A DNA stretch of 64,000 nucleotides. It comes from Moniliophthora roreri (lineage: Eukaryota; Basidiomycota; Agaricomycetes; Agaricales; Marasmiaceae). The notes beneath the pieces are model-generated. The model searched no databases. It saw only the letters and a list, made by a program, of their open reading frames with translations, and was not told the DNA's origin. Position numbers and translations under genes: made by a program. Where the stretch lies: positions 992,001-1,056,000 of the forward strand of contig LATX02000189.1 in assembly GCA_001466705.2 (NCBI GenBank). The letters are read 5' to 3'. Of this stretch, positions 11,714 through 25,938 are shown piece after piece (position 1 is the stretch's first letter; every line of letters starts with the position of its first letter).

Positions 11714-13215
11714 TCATCGGCTTCTACTTTTTTTCTTCCTTTCAAGTAAACCGGCCTCTACTTCATCATCATCCCTATCTCCCCCATCATTCTTTGCATC
11801 ATTCTTCCGCCTTCTCTTTTTGCCACTAGCCTGCTGCTGTTCCTTCAGCTCAGTCGTAGCTAGTCTACTTGCCTCCGCTACGCGTTCCTTGAGCAGGGCA
11901 ACTTCCTCGGCATCCGAAGGCCACAGCACCATTTTCTTTCCTATCACTTTCTCGATTCTTTGTATCAGTTCGACGTCGTATTGGGTCACGAGGGTGATAG
12001 ATTTGCCGGCTCTCCCAGCTCGAGCAGTACGTCCGACTCGGTGAATGTAATCTTTGGAATGGGTTGGGATGTCGAAGTTGATAACTACATCAACTGAAGG
12101 GATATCGAGACCTCTGGAGATCTGTTTTAGTGTAACTGTCGTAATAGATATCCAGATACCTGCCTGCTTGCTACGTCAGTTGCCACCAGAATTTTCCTTC
12201 CACCACTTTTGAACTTTCCCAGTGCACCAAGCCGCTGACTTTGACTCAGCTGCCCGTGAAGAGGTACAGCAGGGAATCCCAGTGAACGAAGTATGATGGA
12301 TAATCGCGAGGCGTCATGAACCGTCCGTGTGAAGATGATGATTGAATTTTGAGCCAGTGAATTGGCCAGGTAGACTAGATACGCGTCTTTATCCTTCAGA
12401 GGCATTAGAAGGTAATATTGAAGGAGGGTGGAAACGGTCTGGTATCTGGTTGCTAACGTTTAGTCGTATTAGCGCTACAGGCACTGAAGCAAAACCTACT
12501 TTTCCGAAACTTCAACCCGCACTGGATTCGAAAGACTCGCTCGCTGGAGTTTCGCTACCTTGGTGGTCATTGTGGCCGAGAAGAGATAGGTGGAACGTTC
12601 CTTAGGGATGACCTTGAGGATTTTATCGATGACTGGCCCAAAGTCCATGTCTAGTAGTCGATCAGCTTCGTCTAAAACCTAGCAGGAAGTTCAGTAAGAA
12701 ATCAAGATGAAGAGGACACAGACTCGCACCAAAAATTTCAAGCTTCTCAGATTGAAACCTTTGGTATTTTCCAAGTGATCGTTCAGCCTTCCGGGCGTCG
12801 CAACCACAATATGAGGACGTTTTGCTAGCGCTACAGCCTGAGCAGTCATTTCCATCCCACCAACGATAACTGCACATCTCACACCCATAGCAGCACCCAG
12901 CGCTTCGAACTGGTTTGATATTTGGTATGCGAGCTCACGGGTTGGTGCGAGAACGCAGGCAAAAAGTCCTTTAGGATCGTCCCATAATTTTTGGAGGATA
13001 GGTAGTGCAAATGCTGCTGTTTTTCCGGAGCCAGTAGCAGCGACTCCAATTATGTCTCGGCCTTCCAGTGCATGAGGGATGGCTTCAGTCTGTATTTGAG
13101 TGGGCGAGGTGAATTTGAGTTGCTCTAGGGCTTCGAGCAGAGGATCTATAAGTCCCAGCGAGCGAAAAGTAACTTGTTTGGTGCTAGAGGTACTTGCTTC
13201 CTCCGGAGATGGCAT
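11714..13215 (-). CDS. RRP3: DEAD-box rRNA helicase Rrp3 (DDX47 family)
   Basis: Nucleolar ATP-dependent RNA helicase of the small-subunit processome, needed for 18S rRNA maturation. It shows the Q motif ([13 protein letters not shown]), Walker A ([10 protein letters not shown]), PTRELA, TPGRL, LDEAD split by an intron, SAT in YLFSATMTT, then [21 protein letters not shown] and [10 protein letters not shown]. The tail is Lys/Arg/Asp-rich with KKRRRK and KKKSRSR, as usual for nucleolar helicases. Motif III and the short N-terminus fit Rrp3 better than Dbp8. The start at 13215 (MPSPEEAS) was preferred over an in-frame ATG at 13281. It is divergent from RPT3, 124 bp apart. Confidence 0.9.
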
Positions 13216-13339
13216 TTTGGTGAAGAGGAAAAAAAGTTTCTGGCTTGGTTGCACGAAAGGAAGGTAATTCTCACCACCCATTCAGAACGCGTCACCGCGT
13301 CTTGCTCGCTGTGTACTTGCCCACGACCACCTCAAAACC

Positions 13340-14960
<1,621 letters not shown>

Positions 14961-15598
14961 TCTTTCGTTATTGTCATTGTAAGCCATGTCCTCTTTCGTA
15001 CCGCGTCGGAATCGCTGACTCGTTCCGCAGACTTGCATGTATCTTTACACCAGAACTATTACATGTTTCGCCTTGCCACCTACTTCCTTGTCCATCAGTG
15101 CCTGCTCTGTTCACTTTGACGTCTTTTTGCCATAACTCTACGAAGAGGCGTTCATTCTTATGAGCAACATTTACGGCTACTCTGCACAAACGGTTTGATA
15201 CTGTTCTTTCACACGCTTTCAGATATCCATGACCGGGTAGCAACATATGTTTTAAAGTCGATTCCATGTATATAAGCATGCGTACGTGACTTTTCAAATC
15301 CTCATACACAGTAACTGACTTTTTTCGCATGCATTCAGGTCTCAATAAATTCGATTCTCAGTTTGACTATCTGCGCACATATCATAATGCATCTGCTCCT
15401 TGACACTCTGAACGACGTTTATCTATCCCACACGTCCTGTTCTCATTTTATGGGAGCCAGATTGATGGTGTGACTTGCGACATGCATTGTCCACCCGTTT
15501 TGTTATCGTACCTTTCTTCTGTAGTGGAGGCAGCGAAGACGTTTGATGGGCACACTATATAGCATCACGATTGCAACATACAGGATACAAAATAACCC
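14961..15598. other. convergent 3' region, nothing recognised
   Basis: About 640 bp between the stops of RPT3 and the pyrroline-5-carboxylate reductase gene, presumably two 3' UTRs. A 123-codon reading frame on the minus strand (14974-15345) has no recognisable domain and was not called. Confidence 0.5.
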
Positions 15599-16795
15599 CT
15601 ACTTGTTAGTTGGCTGTCCCAATTGACTGGCTCGTTCTGTTGCGATTTGAATTCCTCGAGCAATTGTTGATCTTACTCGACCATCCTCCAATGCGAGCAG
15701 TCCGGCAATCGTACAGCCTCCTGGAGCTGGGCAAATGATTAGGGTTCTACAATATACTGTCAGCTAAAGGGATTCAAGACATACTTGTGACTGCGTCCTT
15801 GATTTGAGACGGATGCGAACCGGACTGGAGAACCATACGAGCTGCACCCTGCAACGCTGTGCAATTGATCAACATTGGATATATTCGAGTACGACATTGA
15901 AAGCGTACTTTGAGAAGCCAACTCGAGAGCTTCTGCTCTTGGGAGACCCATCATCACGCCACCATCTGCCATGGCTTCAAGGAAAATGCAAGCGAAGGCA
16001 GGCCCCGAGCCAGATAAAGCCGTGCAAGCATCGAAGTGCTTTTCATCCAAGAACCGACAGCGACCGATGGAAGAAAAAATCTTCAGAATAATGTCCCTGT
16101 CTAGTTCTTCGCTGGACGAAGCGGGTATAGTTGAGACCACGGTCATTCCTTCACGTATCTGGGATTGGAGTTGATTAGCTCGATTCCGCTGATAAATGAA
16201 GAGCGGACTTTGCATGGTGTGTTCGGCATGGCACGAATAACTTTTGTGGTAGGGAGTACCCAAGAAGAAAGTTGCGAGATAGTGACACCCGCAAGGATAC
16301 TGATCAATAGTTTCTTATCCAATGCTTCCTTCATTCCTTCCTCAGTCAGGACAATATGCGCTAGTTGGGGTTTACAACTATAAGACGATTAGTGTGATTG
16401 CGATTCTAAGGAACATTGAGGACACACCAAAGCAGCACAACGTCTGACTGTCTAACGGCCTCTACGTTTCGCGAATACACGACTTCGATCTTTTGTCCAG
16501 CTGGTCCCAAACACTGAAAAGTATTCTGGAGTTTTCGTGCACTCTCCTGCCTGTTAACACAAGCAATGTATCTGGTTGGTATCGATGCATCGGGGGATTC
16601 TTCAGGAGTCAAAGTTCCGGGTGTATGATATTCCCATTTTTGCAACCCTTTGAGATGAGATTGTGTATTCAAACTGTCGATGATCCCAGAAAGGACCGCA
16701 ATACCCATAGTTCCACATCCTACAAAACAGATCAGGTAACGACTGGAGCGAACCAATATACTGAACGCACCCAAAATGCAAAGAGCGTAGCCCAT
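15599..16795 (-). CDS. PRO3: pyrroline-5-carboxylate reductase
   Basis: Last step of proline synthesis: NAD(P)H-dependent reduction of 1-pyrroline-5-carboxylate. Exon 1 encodes only MGYALCILG and joins across a 51-nt intron to CGTMGIAVLSG, rebuilding the dinucleotide-binding Gly motif. Later come CKPQ, RAMPNTPCK, TALSGSGPAFA (active-site loop), GLPRAEALELASQ, and SHPSQIKDAVTTPGGCTIAGL, the family signature. About 310 residues; an inserted loop of about 30 residues near position 30-60 makes it slightly longer than most. It is divergently paired with ALG13, 59 bp apart. Confidence 0.94.
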
Positions 16796-16854
16796 GATGG
16801 TGAAGGATTCTTCGAAGAAGTCCTATTTGAATATTTGAATACTGTAAGCAACTC

Positions 16855-17485
16855 ATGCTTGCATTTGTTACAGTTGGTTCGACACGTTTCGACGCATTGG
16901 TGAATTGCGTCCTATCCCAGTCCGTTCTCGCCAGTCTTCACAATAAAGGATATACCCAGCTCGTCATTCAATGTGGAAACTCGGACTTTGATTTTTGCCA
17001 TCTGTTCGACAAGGTTGAGGACACATTCCATCTGGAGAAGAGCGGTGTTACCATCGAATGCTGGAAATATAAATCTTCGTTGCAAGGAGAGTATGAGCGA
17101 GCAGACTTGGTTATCAGCCACGCAGGTATGTTCTTATCTCAAGGGAGAAGAAGAGGAAGGTGATAATTACATAGGATCGGGGACGATCCTCGACGTTTTG
17201 CGACTCAAAAGACCTCTGATTGTTGTGCCCAACTCAACACTTCTCGATGATCACCAACAAGAGCTAGCAACTGCTTTACAAGAAATGGGATACCTCAAAG
17301 TAGCAGATACAATGTATATGATGAAATTGAACCTTAGTCTTATGCATCATCTTCTCATACATCTACCATACAGGAATCTTGCCGCCATTATTGAACATTT
17401 CGATCCTAAAGAACTTCAGGAGTTCCCTCCATTTGACGGCACCCGGTTTCGTGACATGTTGGATGAGGATGTGGGTTTTATATGA
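16855..17485 (+). CDS. ALG13: UDP-GlcNAc transferase catalytic subunit Alg13
   Basis: Soluble GT28-type half-enzyme. With the membrane anchor Alg14 on the cytosolic ER face it adds the second GlcNAc to GlcNAc-PP-dolichol. Near the N-terminus are FVTVGSTRFDALV and QCGN. After an intron come [24 protein letters not shown] and DDHQQELATAL, the UDP-GlcNAc-binding part. About 190 residues, usual for fungal Alg13. Two introns were resolved. Its 3' neighbour on the opposite strand, 64 bp away, is ALG3, another enzyme of the same pathway. Confidence 0.93.
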
Positions 17486-17549
17486 GGGAAAATCATTGGA
17501 CGCGCGAACAGCTCGGCGAAGGTGGATATTTTCATTGTTCCTCGCTAGG

Positions 17550-19093
17550 TTACATTTGTTTAGAAGCTGGCTTGGTATTCTCGAATGGTACCTTTTTCCG
17601 TTGGGGTATACCACATGGATATCCGTACAAAATCCCACAGAGGAGAACGAGATGTGCCCCGAGTAAGACAGAAGAAGAGAACGGGGTCGAGGGGAAAATG
17701 TTCCATGAATATTCTATGGCACCCATTAAAGCCATTCTAGAAGTAGAATGAGCCCCTGACGCACCAGGAAAAGATTTCACTCACTTCACGAACAGAGGGT
17801 ATTTTGTTCTCCACAATAGGAACGGCACTTGTTGGGCATGCCAGCTATAGAATTGATAGTGGAGCGAACGAGCAAACATTATGCCTATAAGGTTGCAAGT
17901 GAATAGTAATGTCGCAATAACTGTGTAATATGTTAGATGATCCCCAAGCAGCTTAGTGTGGCCTTACAGTCTGCAGTCACAACTGGAATTCCTGCTGGAA
18001 GATTGGGGCGGCGGAGGGCACGACTGATTGTAGCCATTGCCCCACCGTCGTGGTGACACCAGCAACCCAATCCAAACAGGAGTAGCATTAGCGCATGTCC
18101 AACCAAAAGTGCTTTCGCCCAGGCTGGATGAAGGAATATTCCTTCAGGAATCATGCGCCAGTTGACGGTCCATTTATATAAAAATACGCGTTCAAAATCG
18201 AAAGCGGAACGGAGGTACGTGCGCCAGTTGTAGCGGACGAAAGGGAGGGCAAGAAGGCCTTGGATGCTAGCGATATTGAAAAGTTGTCTGATGGCGTACA
18301 GCAAACCTCTTCGTTTGACTAAAATGATGATGATAGCAGGTAGATACAGAAGGATGGACATCTTGATGGACAATGCAGCACTAGATGGGTTCTATTCACC
18401 AGCGTGAAGAAACGGGGTAGTAGCACATGCGCACCTGAAAAGCACTATTCCCAGATCATCGTTTCCCGATTGAAAGGCCAATGTCGCGCATTGCATTGCC
18501 ACCACCGACCAGCAGTCATTAAAAAGGCGAAGAACGTAGATTGAGTGCAGGCGTTTACTAAGAGGTAAAAGCAATAACACCCAGTTCGGTATGCCCCCGG
18601 CTTTTTCATATATCGCGCATGATAGCCTCAATGACAGAACATAGAGTAACGCGTAGATTTGCTGAGCGAATGCGATATTGGAGCCAGAATTTGTAATGCG
18701 CTCTAATAAGGCGTGAATGTAGAGGTGTCCAGCAGGGTATCTGCTATTAAGTCTGAAGAATGCCATGACGCGAAGATATAAATGCTCACACCAGAGGTCC
18801 TGTTGGTCCCGTCATTTTTGAGTAGTCGCGCTCTCCTTTCAGGAATTGTTGGACTTGAATGATGTAGGTCTCCCAGTCAATTTCCGTGTCTACCATTGTT
18901 TGAGGTTAGTCTGGGTCTCGTGAAAATGATGATACGAACATGGGACGAATTTGACGATTCCTTCTGTCAAAATTGCATCCCCGACGACGACCAGAAGGGC
19001 AAGAAGATAGAAAGATCTCGCGTCAAATAGTAATGAACGAATGAACTGGAGGATCGAACGCATTGATGTGACTGTCGTGGAAGTGTCGGACAA
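17550..19093 (-). CDS. ALG3: dolichyl-P-Man:Man5GlcNAc2-PP-dolichol alpha-1,3-mannosyltransferase Alg3
   Basis: Polytopic ER membrane glycosyltransferase (GT58) that adds the sixth mannose, the first on the lumenal side. Exon 1 gives a membrane segment ([19 protein letters not shown]) leading into [17 protein letters not shown], the conserved lumenal acidic motif, built across an intron. [19 protein letters not shown] follows, then many hydrophobic helices, RLFNDCW, a stretch with [11 protein letters not shown], and [14 protein letters not shown] residues near 17850-17900. The C-terminal part ends in short basic loops and a hydrophobic helix. The start at 19093 could instead be the internal Met ten residues on. 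Confidence 0.92.
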
Positions 19094-19262
19094 GTTGCCC
19101 GATTCCTACACGGACAAGCTTGACCGTTGCACGTGAACGGTTCGCAAGCACCATTACTGTGTAACTAGTTCCATCACTTTCCACTACTCTTACTACTTCT
19201 GACGTTAAGCTCACGACCCGTACGACTACAAATTCCAAGTTACTCTTTAACAGCCTCTTTGA

Positions 19263-22200
19263 ATGGCAGGGGCATGGGATGCGGCATCCGTAAAGGTACG
19301 GGATCAGCAATAAATTGTCGTCTATATATCCCAATCAGGTTGAAATAGGCCCTTCTCAGAACGACAAGTCAACGTCTTGGCCATCTTCAAGATAAGAATG
19401 ATGCCAAAGCCAATAATACCAGGCGCGAGATCGCAACCTTGTTACAGGGAGGGAATCTTGGGGCTGCGCGTACGAAGGCGCAGGATTTGATGCACAAGGA
19501 TGCAATGGGAGACGTCTTAGAGATGCTAGAGATGCACATTGGAATGCTTCTAGAACGCTTTTCGGAAATTGGTCAAAGGTACGCCGAATTCGTGCTTTCA
19601 GACTTCATGCACTTACATCACAAAACCAGCAATCCAGCTGTCATTGAAGCGGCATCCACCATTATATACGCTGCACCGCATGTGGACTGTACAGGTGCAT
19701 CTTTCCTCGACTCACCTTCAGCTCATACTGAAAACTTGTAGAGCTCCATTCCGTCCGCGATTTTCTGGTGCAGACGCTCGGCGCTGACTTCGCTCGTTCT
19801 GCCGAATATAACCGCAAGAACCACGTCTCCGGTCGTGTATACTATCTCACTATTCCTGGTGACTTTTGCACTAAAGTACTACGCTGTTCAGGTGACAAGA
19901 GCTCTAGGAAATATGCCCACGACAGTCGGCCAACTGGACGATTATCTGGTGAAGATTGCAAAGTCACACAGAGTGGATTGGGTACCAGAGCCTCAGAGAC
20001 AAGAGCGGTTCGTAATCGAATCCCTTATGATCCACGTTAATTTATGTTTTCTATCAGTCTGAACGTACTGTCTGAAATGCTTCACCCGAACACTTCCCCC
20101 ATGGTGGATATTGCAATCCTTCGTAAACTATGTAGTCGAGGTGCGTTAGTGATTCATGAGGAAAACTCGTTATCTAGAATCCAATTAACAGGAATTCCTG
20201 ATAAACTCTCATGGCTCCGACCCCGGATCTGGAAGTGAGTCCTATTCTCTGATAAATTGCGGTTTACTGAGATTATGTAAGGTTGTTCTTCGGTATCTTA
20301 CCAGCTCTGAAGGCATCGTGGCAGCGTGAAATGCACCAACAACGCGCTAATTACTACGTGAATATTATGCTCTTGCATTCTGAAAGTTTAGCCAAGCTAA
20401 CATTCTTCAGGACCTCCTTCGACGTCTAATAGAGCCGTTCAAGCGACTACCAGCACCAACCGATATCCCACATCCCCTAGACAATACCTTACTCCGGGTC
20501 TCGAAGCAGCTCTCAAGCATACCCTCCAACCTATTCAGTGGCCTTCAGAATCAGTCCCCATCGAATCCTGATTGTCCATTTGACAATGCTGCGGCGGAGG
20601 GAATCAGGATTGACTGCGCAAGTAGTCTTAATGACCGACTAAAAACACTACGGAAAAGGAATGATTCTATTTCAGAATCGTCTTCTATTCCAGAGATTCG
20701 CTTGGAGGCCATAGAAAGCGAAAAGTCTACCAGGAAACACAGTCGCAGCGAGTCGGAAGCATCCACATTACTTTCAGGCAAAAGTCTCATCTCCGGCCAA
20801 GTTCATGAAAAACATGAATCAGCCTTACTCCGGATTCTGTACCTGCATTCATCCATCAATCCCGGAAACCTGTCACCTCATGTTCCCGTTTTATTGGCTC
20901 CTCTCTACTCTGTGTTGAATCAAGAAACAGACCCTCAAGAAATGGCCCACGTCGAGGCCGATACGTTCTGGCTCTTCGAAGCATTGATTGCCGAGTTTTC
21001 AGAATTGGAAGATGAAGAAGGCGGAAACGTTTGGATAAAGAAGTTTGGTGAACGGTTGGCATGGGCTGACAACGATCTTTGGCATAGTCTGGTACGTTCA
21101 CAAAAACCTTTCTTTTTGGCGTTTCTTATGCATTTTCAGAATGCGAGAGGTCTTGACCCTGCACAGCCTCATTACTCATAGTATGTTTTTGTTTTACGCT
21201 CGCTGCGATAAATAACTCAGATTCGTTCACCCAGTCGATGGCTTGCCCCGCTACTCACGTACACACTTCCGTATCCTTCTATTATCATAGCCTGGGACGC
21301 CATTTTCGCATGTCAGCCGCGGCAGAGGGACTCCAATGCGAAATTGGACTTGTTACTGGATATCTGTACCTCAATGTTAATTCGGGCTCGGGTGGCCCTG
21401 ATACGGTCAGTATGCATCACAGCGTGATTAACTCCTACTAACAATATTTCAGGCTTGGTAAAAGCCACTACAAGGCCCCCAGCTCGTGGGGGGACGAAGG
21501 GGATATGCGGCCTCCCTCACCGTTACGGCCATGGGAACTTGGGGATGCGTTTACCGAAGGCCTTACACTGCTCAAGCACTATCCAATCGAATCTGCAGGG
21601 GGTATAGACCGCGTCCTACAAGTGGCTGCGGATCTCAGACAACGCCGCGAGGACGAGAGCAAGGCCACGGCAGAGAATACCCCCGGCCTCGGGGCACGCT
21701 TAAAGGCCACAATGTGGAAGGGTTTTACCAACACATCTTCAGATAGTTCCCCGAGTTCAGTATCATCGGATGACGAAGAAGACGAGAAGAACATTGACGA
21801 TGGAAACGAGACCGAGACAGTAATGTTATCTTCTGGCTTGACATCCCGGTTGGCAACCACAGTGTGGCGAGGAATCACCAATCAATCCTCGATGGAACCT
21901 CCGCCAACACCTATAACTCCTACATCTCCGGCAGTATTGGGTACTCCACCCCGAAGTAGTCATTTTGTCGATGCAGGTGCCCAGAGCCCGCGCTCCCCTA
22001 CCGCTCAAAGTCCTTCGTTGTTGTGGGGTTATGCCGAAAAACTTAAGGAGTCGGATGCTGCGGCCACCCTAGCTAAAGTTAGTAGCAATTGGAGAGCAAA
22101 AGCCTTGGTTAGCACTTGGGGAATACGGCGCGATGACTCGCCTGCCATGCAGAAGGATCCCTCGTCGCCCAGCTTAGGTGAGCCGAGCCCGGTCCCTGGA

Positions 22201-23586
22201 TTCAGGCCAGGAGAAGTGCGCCGCGGCTCACTACCAGATATCGATGGTGAAGAAACCTATTCGCCTCCACCACGTCCAAAGCACTTCCGTCCTCCACGGG
22301 ACACCATAATACTCTCCAGTCTTAATATCCTGAAAAGTCCTACACCAAGTAGTCCTGAACTATCCCCTCAATCCGATAGTGCGTTTCTGCAGAAGACGAG
22401 CCGTCTTCAGGCGTCACTGGCTGCGCTTTCGCGGTCAGAAGCATCGAAACCGCCCCCAAAACCGAAGACTGGACCGCGGCCTTTGCTGTTGAACTCTTCG
22501 TCCCTCATGACGACCAATGGTCGGGACAGACCTATTTCACGTTCGGAAAATAGCACACCGATTCCAGATCGACCCTCCAATCAGTGGAATCATATTACAA
22601 ACTTTCGAAGGCATATTCCACACCGAGATTCCCAGTCATCTATATCGTCACTCTCTCCGTCTGACGCGATCACAAGAGCAGGCAAGACCGAATGGGATTC
22701 TGACGGCTCTGTCAGTCGTCGAATCCCTTTAAATCGGCGTTCCATTTCTCCCATGGCTCCACACGCCAGAACATTATCAACGGCGCATTCGACATCTAGC
22801 ATATCAGACAGGGGACTACTTAGTCCTGCGACTTCTGCTTCTCATTTGGCAGGGCCGGCTTCCGCTGGGTGGGGCCAAATAGACTTACCTGATTCTCCGC
22901 CTATCACGACGCCTCCCACTACCACCTTATCTATTCCTAATGCCACTGTCAAGATTAACGATGACGAAGAACCCGTCGAGGACACTATCGAGTCTCCGGA
23001 CATGCCGCACTCTCAAACCAGAAAACCCCCGCGGAAGAACACACCACCATTTGTCCCTGAGCTCACTACCTCGGAGTCTTCGGCGGTAGAAACGCCGTCG
23101 AGGAGCCCCAGGATACGTTCCAAACGACATCCATCTCGACCGTCCAATCTCCGTCTGCAGGATCCTTCTCGGCCACGTGTAATTGCCACTGATAGTCCTA
23201 CCACCCTGGGTAACGCACTGGCGGTGGAGTGGCCTGACCAGGACTCCTCAGTGACTCCGAAGGCTTCAAGTTTTGATGGAGAGGAAACATCCTCGCCCTC
23301 ACCTGTTTCCCCTGTGTCGAAATCACAGGGTACAAGCTTGAGACGGACACGGAAGACCTCTGCGTCGAATGATGAGCCAAGCCGACAAAGGAAGCTTTCA
23401 ACTGACCCTGATGGACAGGAACCGAGGGCGAGAAAGACTTCAAGTGGTTCTCGTACCAGAAAAGTTCTTGCCACGGAGAAAAAGAGGAACCGGGAGAGTG
23501 CAGCGGAGGAAGGTGACGATGAGGGCTACGACGACTTATTGAGTGCATATGAAAGCGAGGAGGGATCCAAAAGTTCTCTTCGATGA
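19263..23586 (+). CDS. IST1 domain - TBC (TBC1D13-like) domain fusion with long disordered tail
   Basis: Exon 1 (MAGAWDAASVK) joins at about 19350 to LRTTSQRLGHLQ and TRREIATLLQGGNLGAARTK. The IST1 fold continues through STIIYAAPHVDCTELHSVRD to DDYLVKIAKSHRVDW; IST1 proteins regulate Vps4 and ESCRT-III. A 50-nt intron (20008-20057) then joins PEPQRQER in frame to LNVLSEML and IAILRKLCSRGIPDKLSWLR, the start of a TBC1D13-like domain. That domain goes on with PRIWKLFFGILPALKASW, ILYLHSSINPGN, HVEADTFWLFEALIAEF and YRWLAPLLTYTLP. Residues aligning with the Rab-GAP arginine and glutamine fingers are absent, so GAP activity is unlikely. The last 600 or so residues are Ser/Pro-rich and basic, with two MWKGFTN/VWRGITN repeats. 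If the 50-nt intron is not used, IST1 ends at 20062 and the TBC part would start at 20077, leaving no room for a promoter. Confidence 0.72.
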
Positions 23587-23755
23587 TATCTGCAATATAA
23601 CATATCTATCCCAGCTGTCTTCAGTGTATCGTATGTATCTGCTTTCTGTTCGTAGAGTCAATGCCTTACGTCATCTGGCATCGCGTCGCGTGCGTTGGTT
23701 AGTTATTCTTGTACACCATCTCCAGCCATCTCCTCGTCATTTCTCTGCATACTGT

Positions 23756-25938
23756 ATGAGTTTTCGCTGGTTCCGAGTCTTAATGCACAGCACTACCCTC
23801 CTCTTTCTAATCATTCTACAAATCACATCAATCCGCGCTGGTGCCGTCGATCATGGTCCTCATTCTCCGCGCCTCAACTCTCTCAACTCTCATCCTGACG
23901 GAAGCTCATTCACTCGCCCAGATGAACTCTCGATACCTACACGAGATCGCCTAGTCTACAGGTCTCAGAATCCTATTATGCATCCGACTATCCTCAGTGC
24001 AGATGCCTTGACTCAAGTTTCAAGCAACAGGCCCTCTGATTGGGGTTTATATGGACAAGATCAAGCCACTACCAACTCGCCAAACGCGAACACCATGAAG
24101 ACAGACGAAGAAGACGAATGCAATCCTAGTGACTCAGACCTCATAAAGAATCCACCTCCAGTCCCGAATTTCCAACCATTCGAGCAGCAGTTCGCTTCGG
24201 TCTACCGATATCGCAGGCAACAGTCTGTAAATCTGGGCTCATGGTATGGTAATACTCTACTTGATGTCGATATCATGCAAATTCTCATCAATTCTTCTAT
24301 ATAGGTTTGTTCATGAGCAATGGATGACCCCATCCGTCTTCAAATGTGCCAAAGATCAACGAGTCTCCGAGATTGATATAGCGTCTGGATCAAACGCGAA
24401 ACAGATACTCGAAAAACACTGGGATACATTTATCACTCAATCTGATTTCGAATATCTCGCTAGTATCGGGATCAACACTGTGCGCCTTCCTATCGGCTAC
24501 TGGTCGCTTGGTCCCCTTTTCTGCGTCGGCACTCCATATCAGAATGTAGCAGACGTTTACGAAAATTCTTGGGCCTTCGTGGTGCGTGCCATCAATATGG
24601 CTGCAGAGGTTGGAATTGGAGTACTTGTAGATCTGCACGGTGCAGTTGGCAGTCAAAATGGCCAGGTACCGAAACCTCTTATGTCTTAGTAAACTAATTG
24701 CTTGATTGGCATGTTGGTAGCCTCATTCAGGTATCTCCGATGGACAAACCCAGCTCTTCGAGAACCAGCGCAACATAGATCTGACATTGAACTGCCTCAC
24801 GTTCCTCATGAAAGCTTTGGTCGATGTCACCAACGTAGTCGGCATCCAGATTCTCAATGAACCTCAGAATGTGGATTTACTTCCTTCCTTCTGTTAGAAT
24901 ATACCTTCATGCTGGTGACTTGGATTCTCATTGTGGGTTTACAGACACGGCAGCCATTTCTGCGATGAGAGGAACATCCACTGCTGCGCAGACCTTTCCG
25001 CTTTATCTTCACGATGGATTCGACTTGACCCGATTCAGCGATTACGTCAACAACCGGTCCGACTTCGTTGTGCAAGACCATCACTCTTACTTTGTTTTCA
25101 GTCCATCTGATGCTACAGAACCAGCTTCAAAACACACCTCTGATGTGAACACTGTCGTAGCCAGTCAACTCACAGCAACTAATCCTGATCATTGTCGAAT
25201 CGCTCGTCACAATTTGGTTATAGACGAATGGTCTTGTGCACTTACTCCGGAGAGTTTAGCATCAGAAGAGGATAAGGATCACTCGAGCAGAGACTTCTGC
25301 TCGTCTCAAACGGAGGTGTACAGCGAAGTAACACCTGGATGGTCGTTCTGGGGTGAGTCGGCGACAATGATCAAATTAACAGACTTTGAATCATTCTGCA
25401 TTGGGCAGCATATAAGAAGGAAGATTGCGATCCAGCATGGTGTTTCTTGGCTGCAATTGATCGCGGATACCTTGGACCAACATTTCATTCATATAACATA
25501 TCCGATCCCGGACTCCTCAAGAATATCCAATATCCACTTTCCCTTATCGAAACCACTTCCGCCCCTGGACAAACGAACTTGAGCGCAGGTTTAGGACCGA
25601 TATATGCACAGATCAACGCTCTCAGTCTGGACCTCCAGGGTGCTGGAATCTACTCGCCTTCATCGACTGCCCCTCCCAGTGCATTCACATACTCCTCTCG
25701 ATCCGACTCACCCCTCTCTCCTGACCAAGGGTTCTCCGATGGATTCTATACAGCTAAATTATTCGCGTTGCACGGTCTTTCAAAATTGGGCTTCGTGGGG
25801 CAGTATATCGAAGATGTATTCATGACAGGCCATACTGACATTGACTATAGTGCATGCCGGACCTATATAGATGCGTTTCAGAGAGGCCTGAGGAATGGTG
25901 AAGAGGAGATTGCGAGTATTGTACGTGACATGGCGTAA
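23756..25938 (+). CDS. GH5 glucan exo-1,3-beta-glucosidase-like secreted enzyme
   Basis: Predicted retaining beta-1,3-glucanase acting on cell wall or storage glucan. A signal-anchor/leader (STTLLFLIILQITSIRAGA) is followed by about 130 residues of Ser/Asn/Pro-rich sequence. Then come FVHEQWMTPSVF, GINTVRLPIGYWSLG, LVDLHGAVGSQNG, and ILNEPQN, whose Glu is the acid/base. Next are VVQDHHSYFVF and VIDEWSCALTP, with the nucleophile Glu. GWSFWAYKKEDCDPAWCFLAAI is built across an intron, and a C-terminal region of about 140 residues follows. The opening motif and HGAVGSQNG differ slightly from typical Exg enzymes. A start at 23783, giving a shorter leader, is equally possible. It lies 169 bp after IST1-TBC on the same strand. 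Confidence 0.85.

Noticed and set aside
14974..15345. 123-codon minus-strand frame after RPT3
   Set aside because: No signal, domain or splice context; fits a random frame in a convergent 3' region.
20044..20238. Separate small gene starting near 20044
   Set aside because: Its frame is the coding exon of the TBC part, entered in frame from the IST1 exon by a 50-nt intron; a separate start would leave no promoter.
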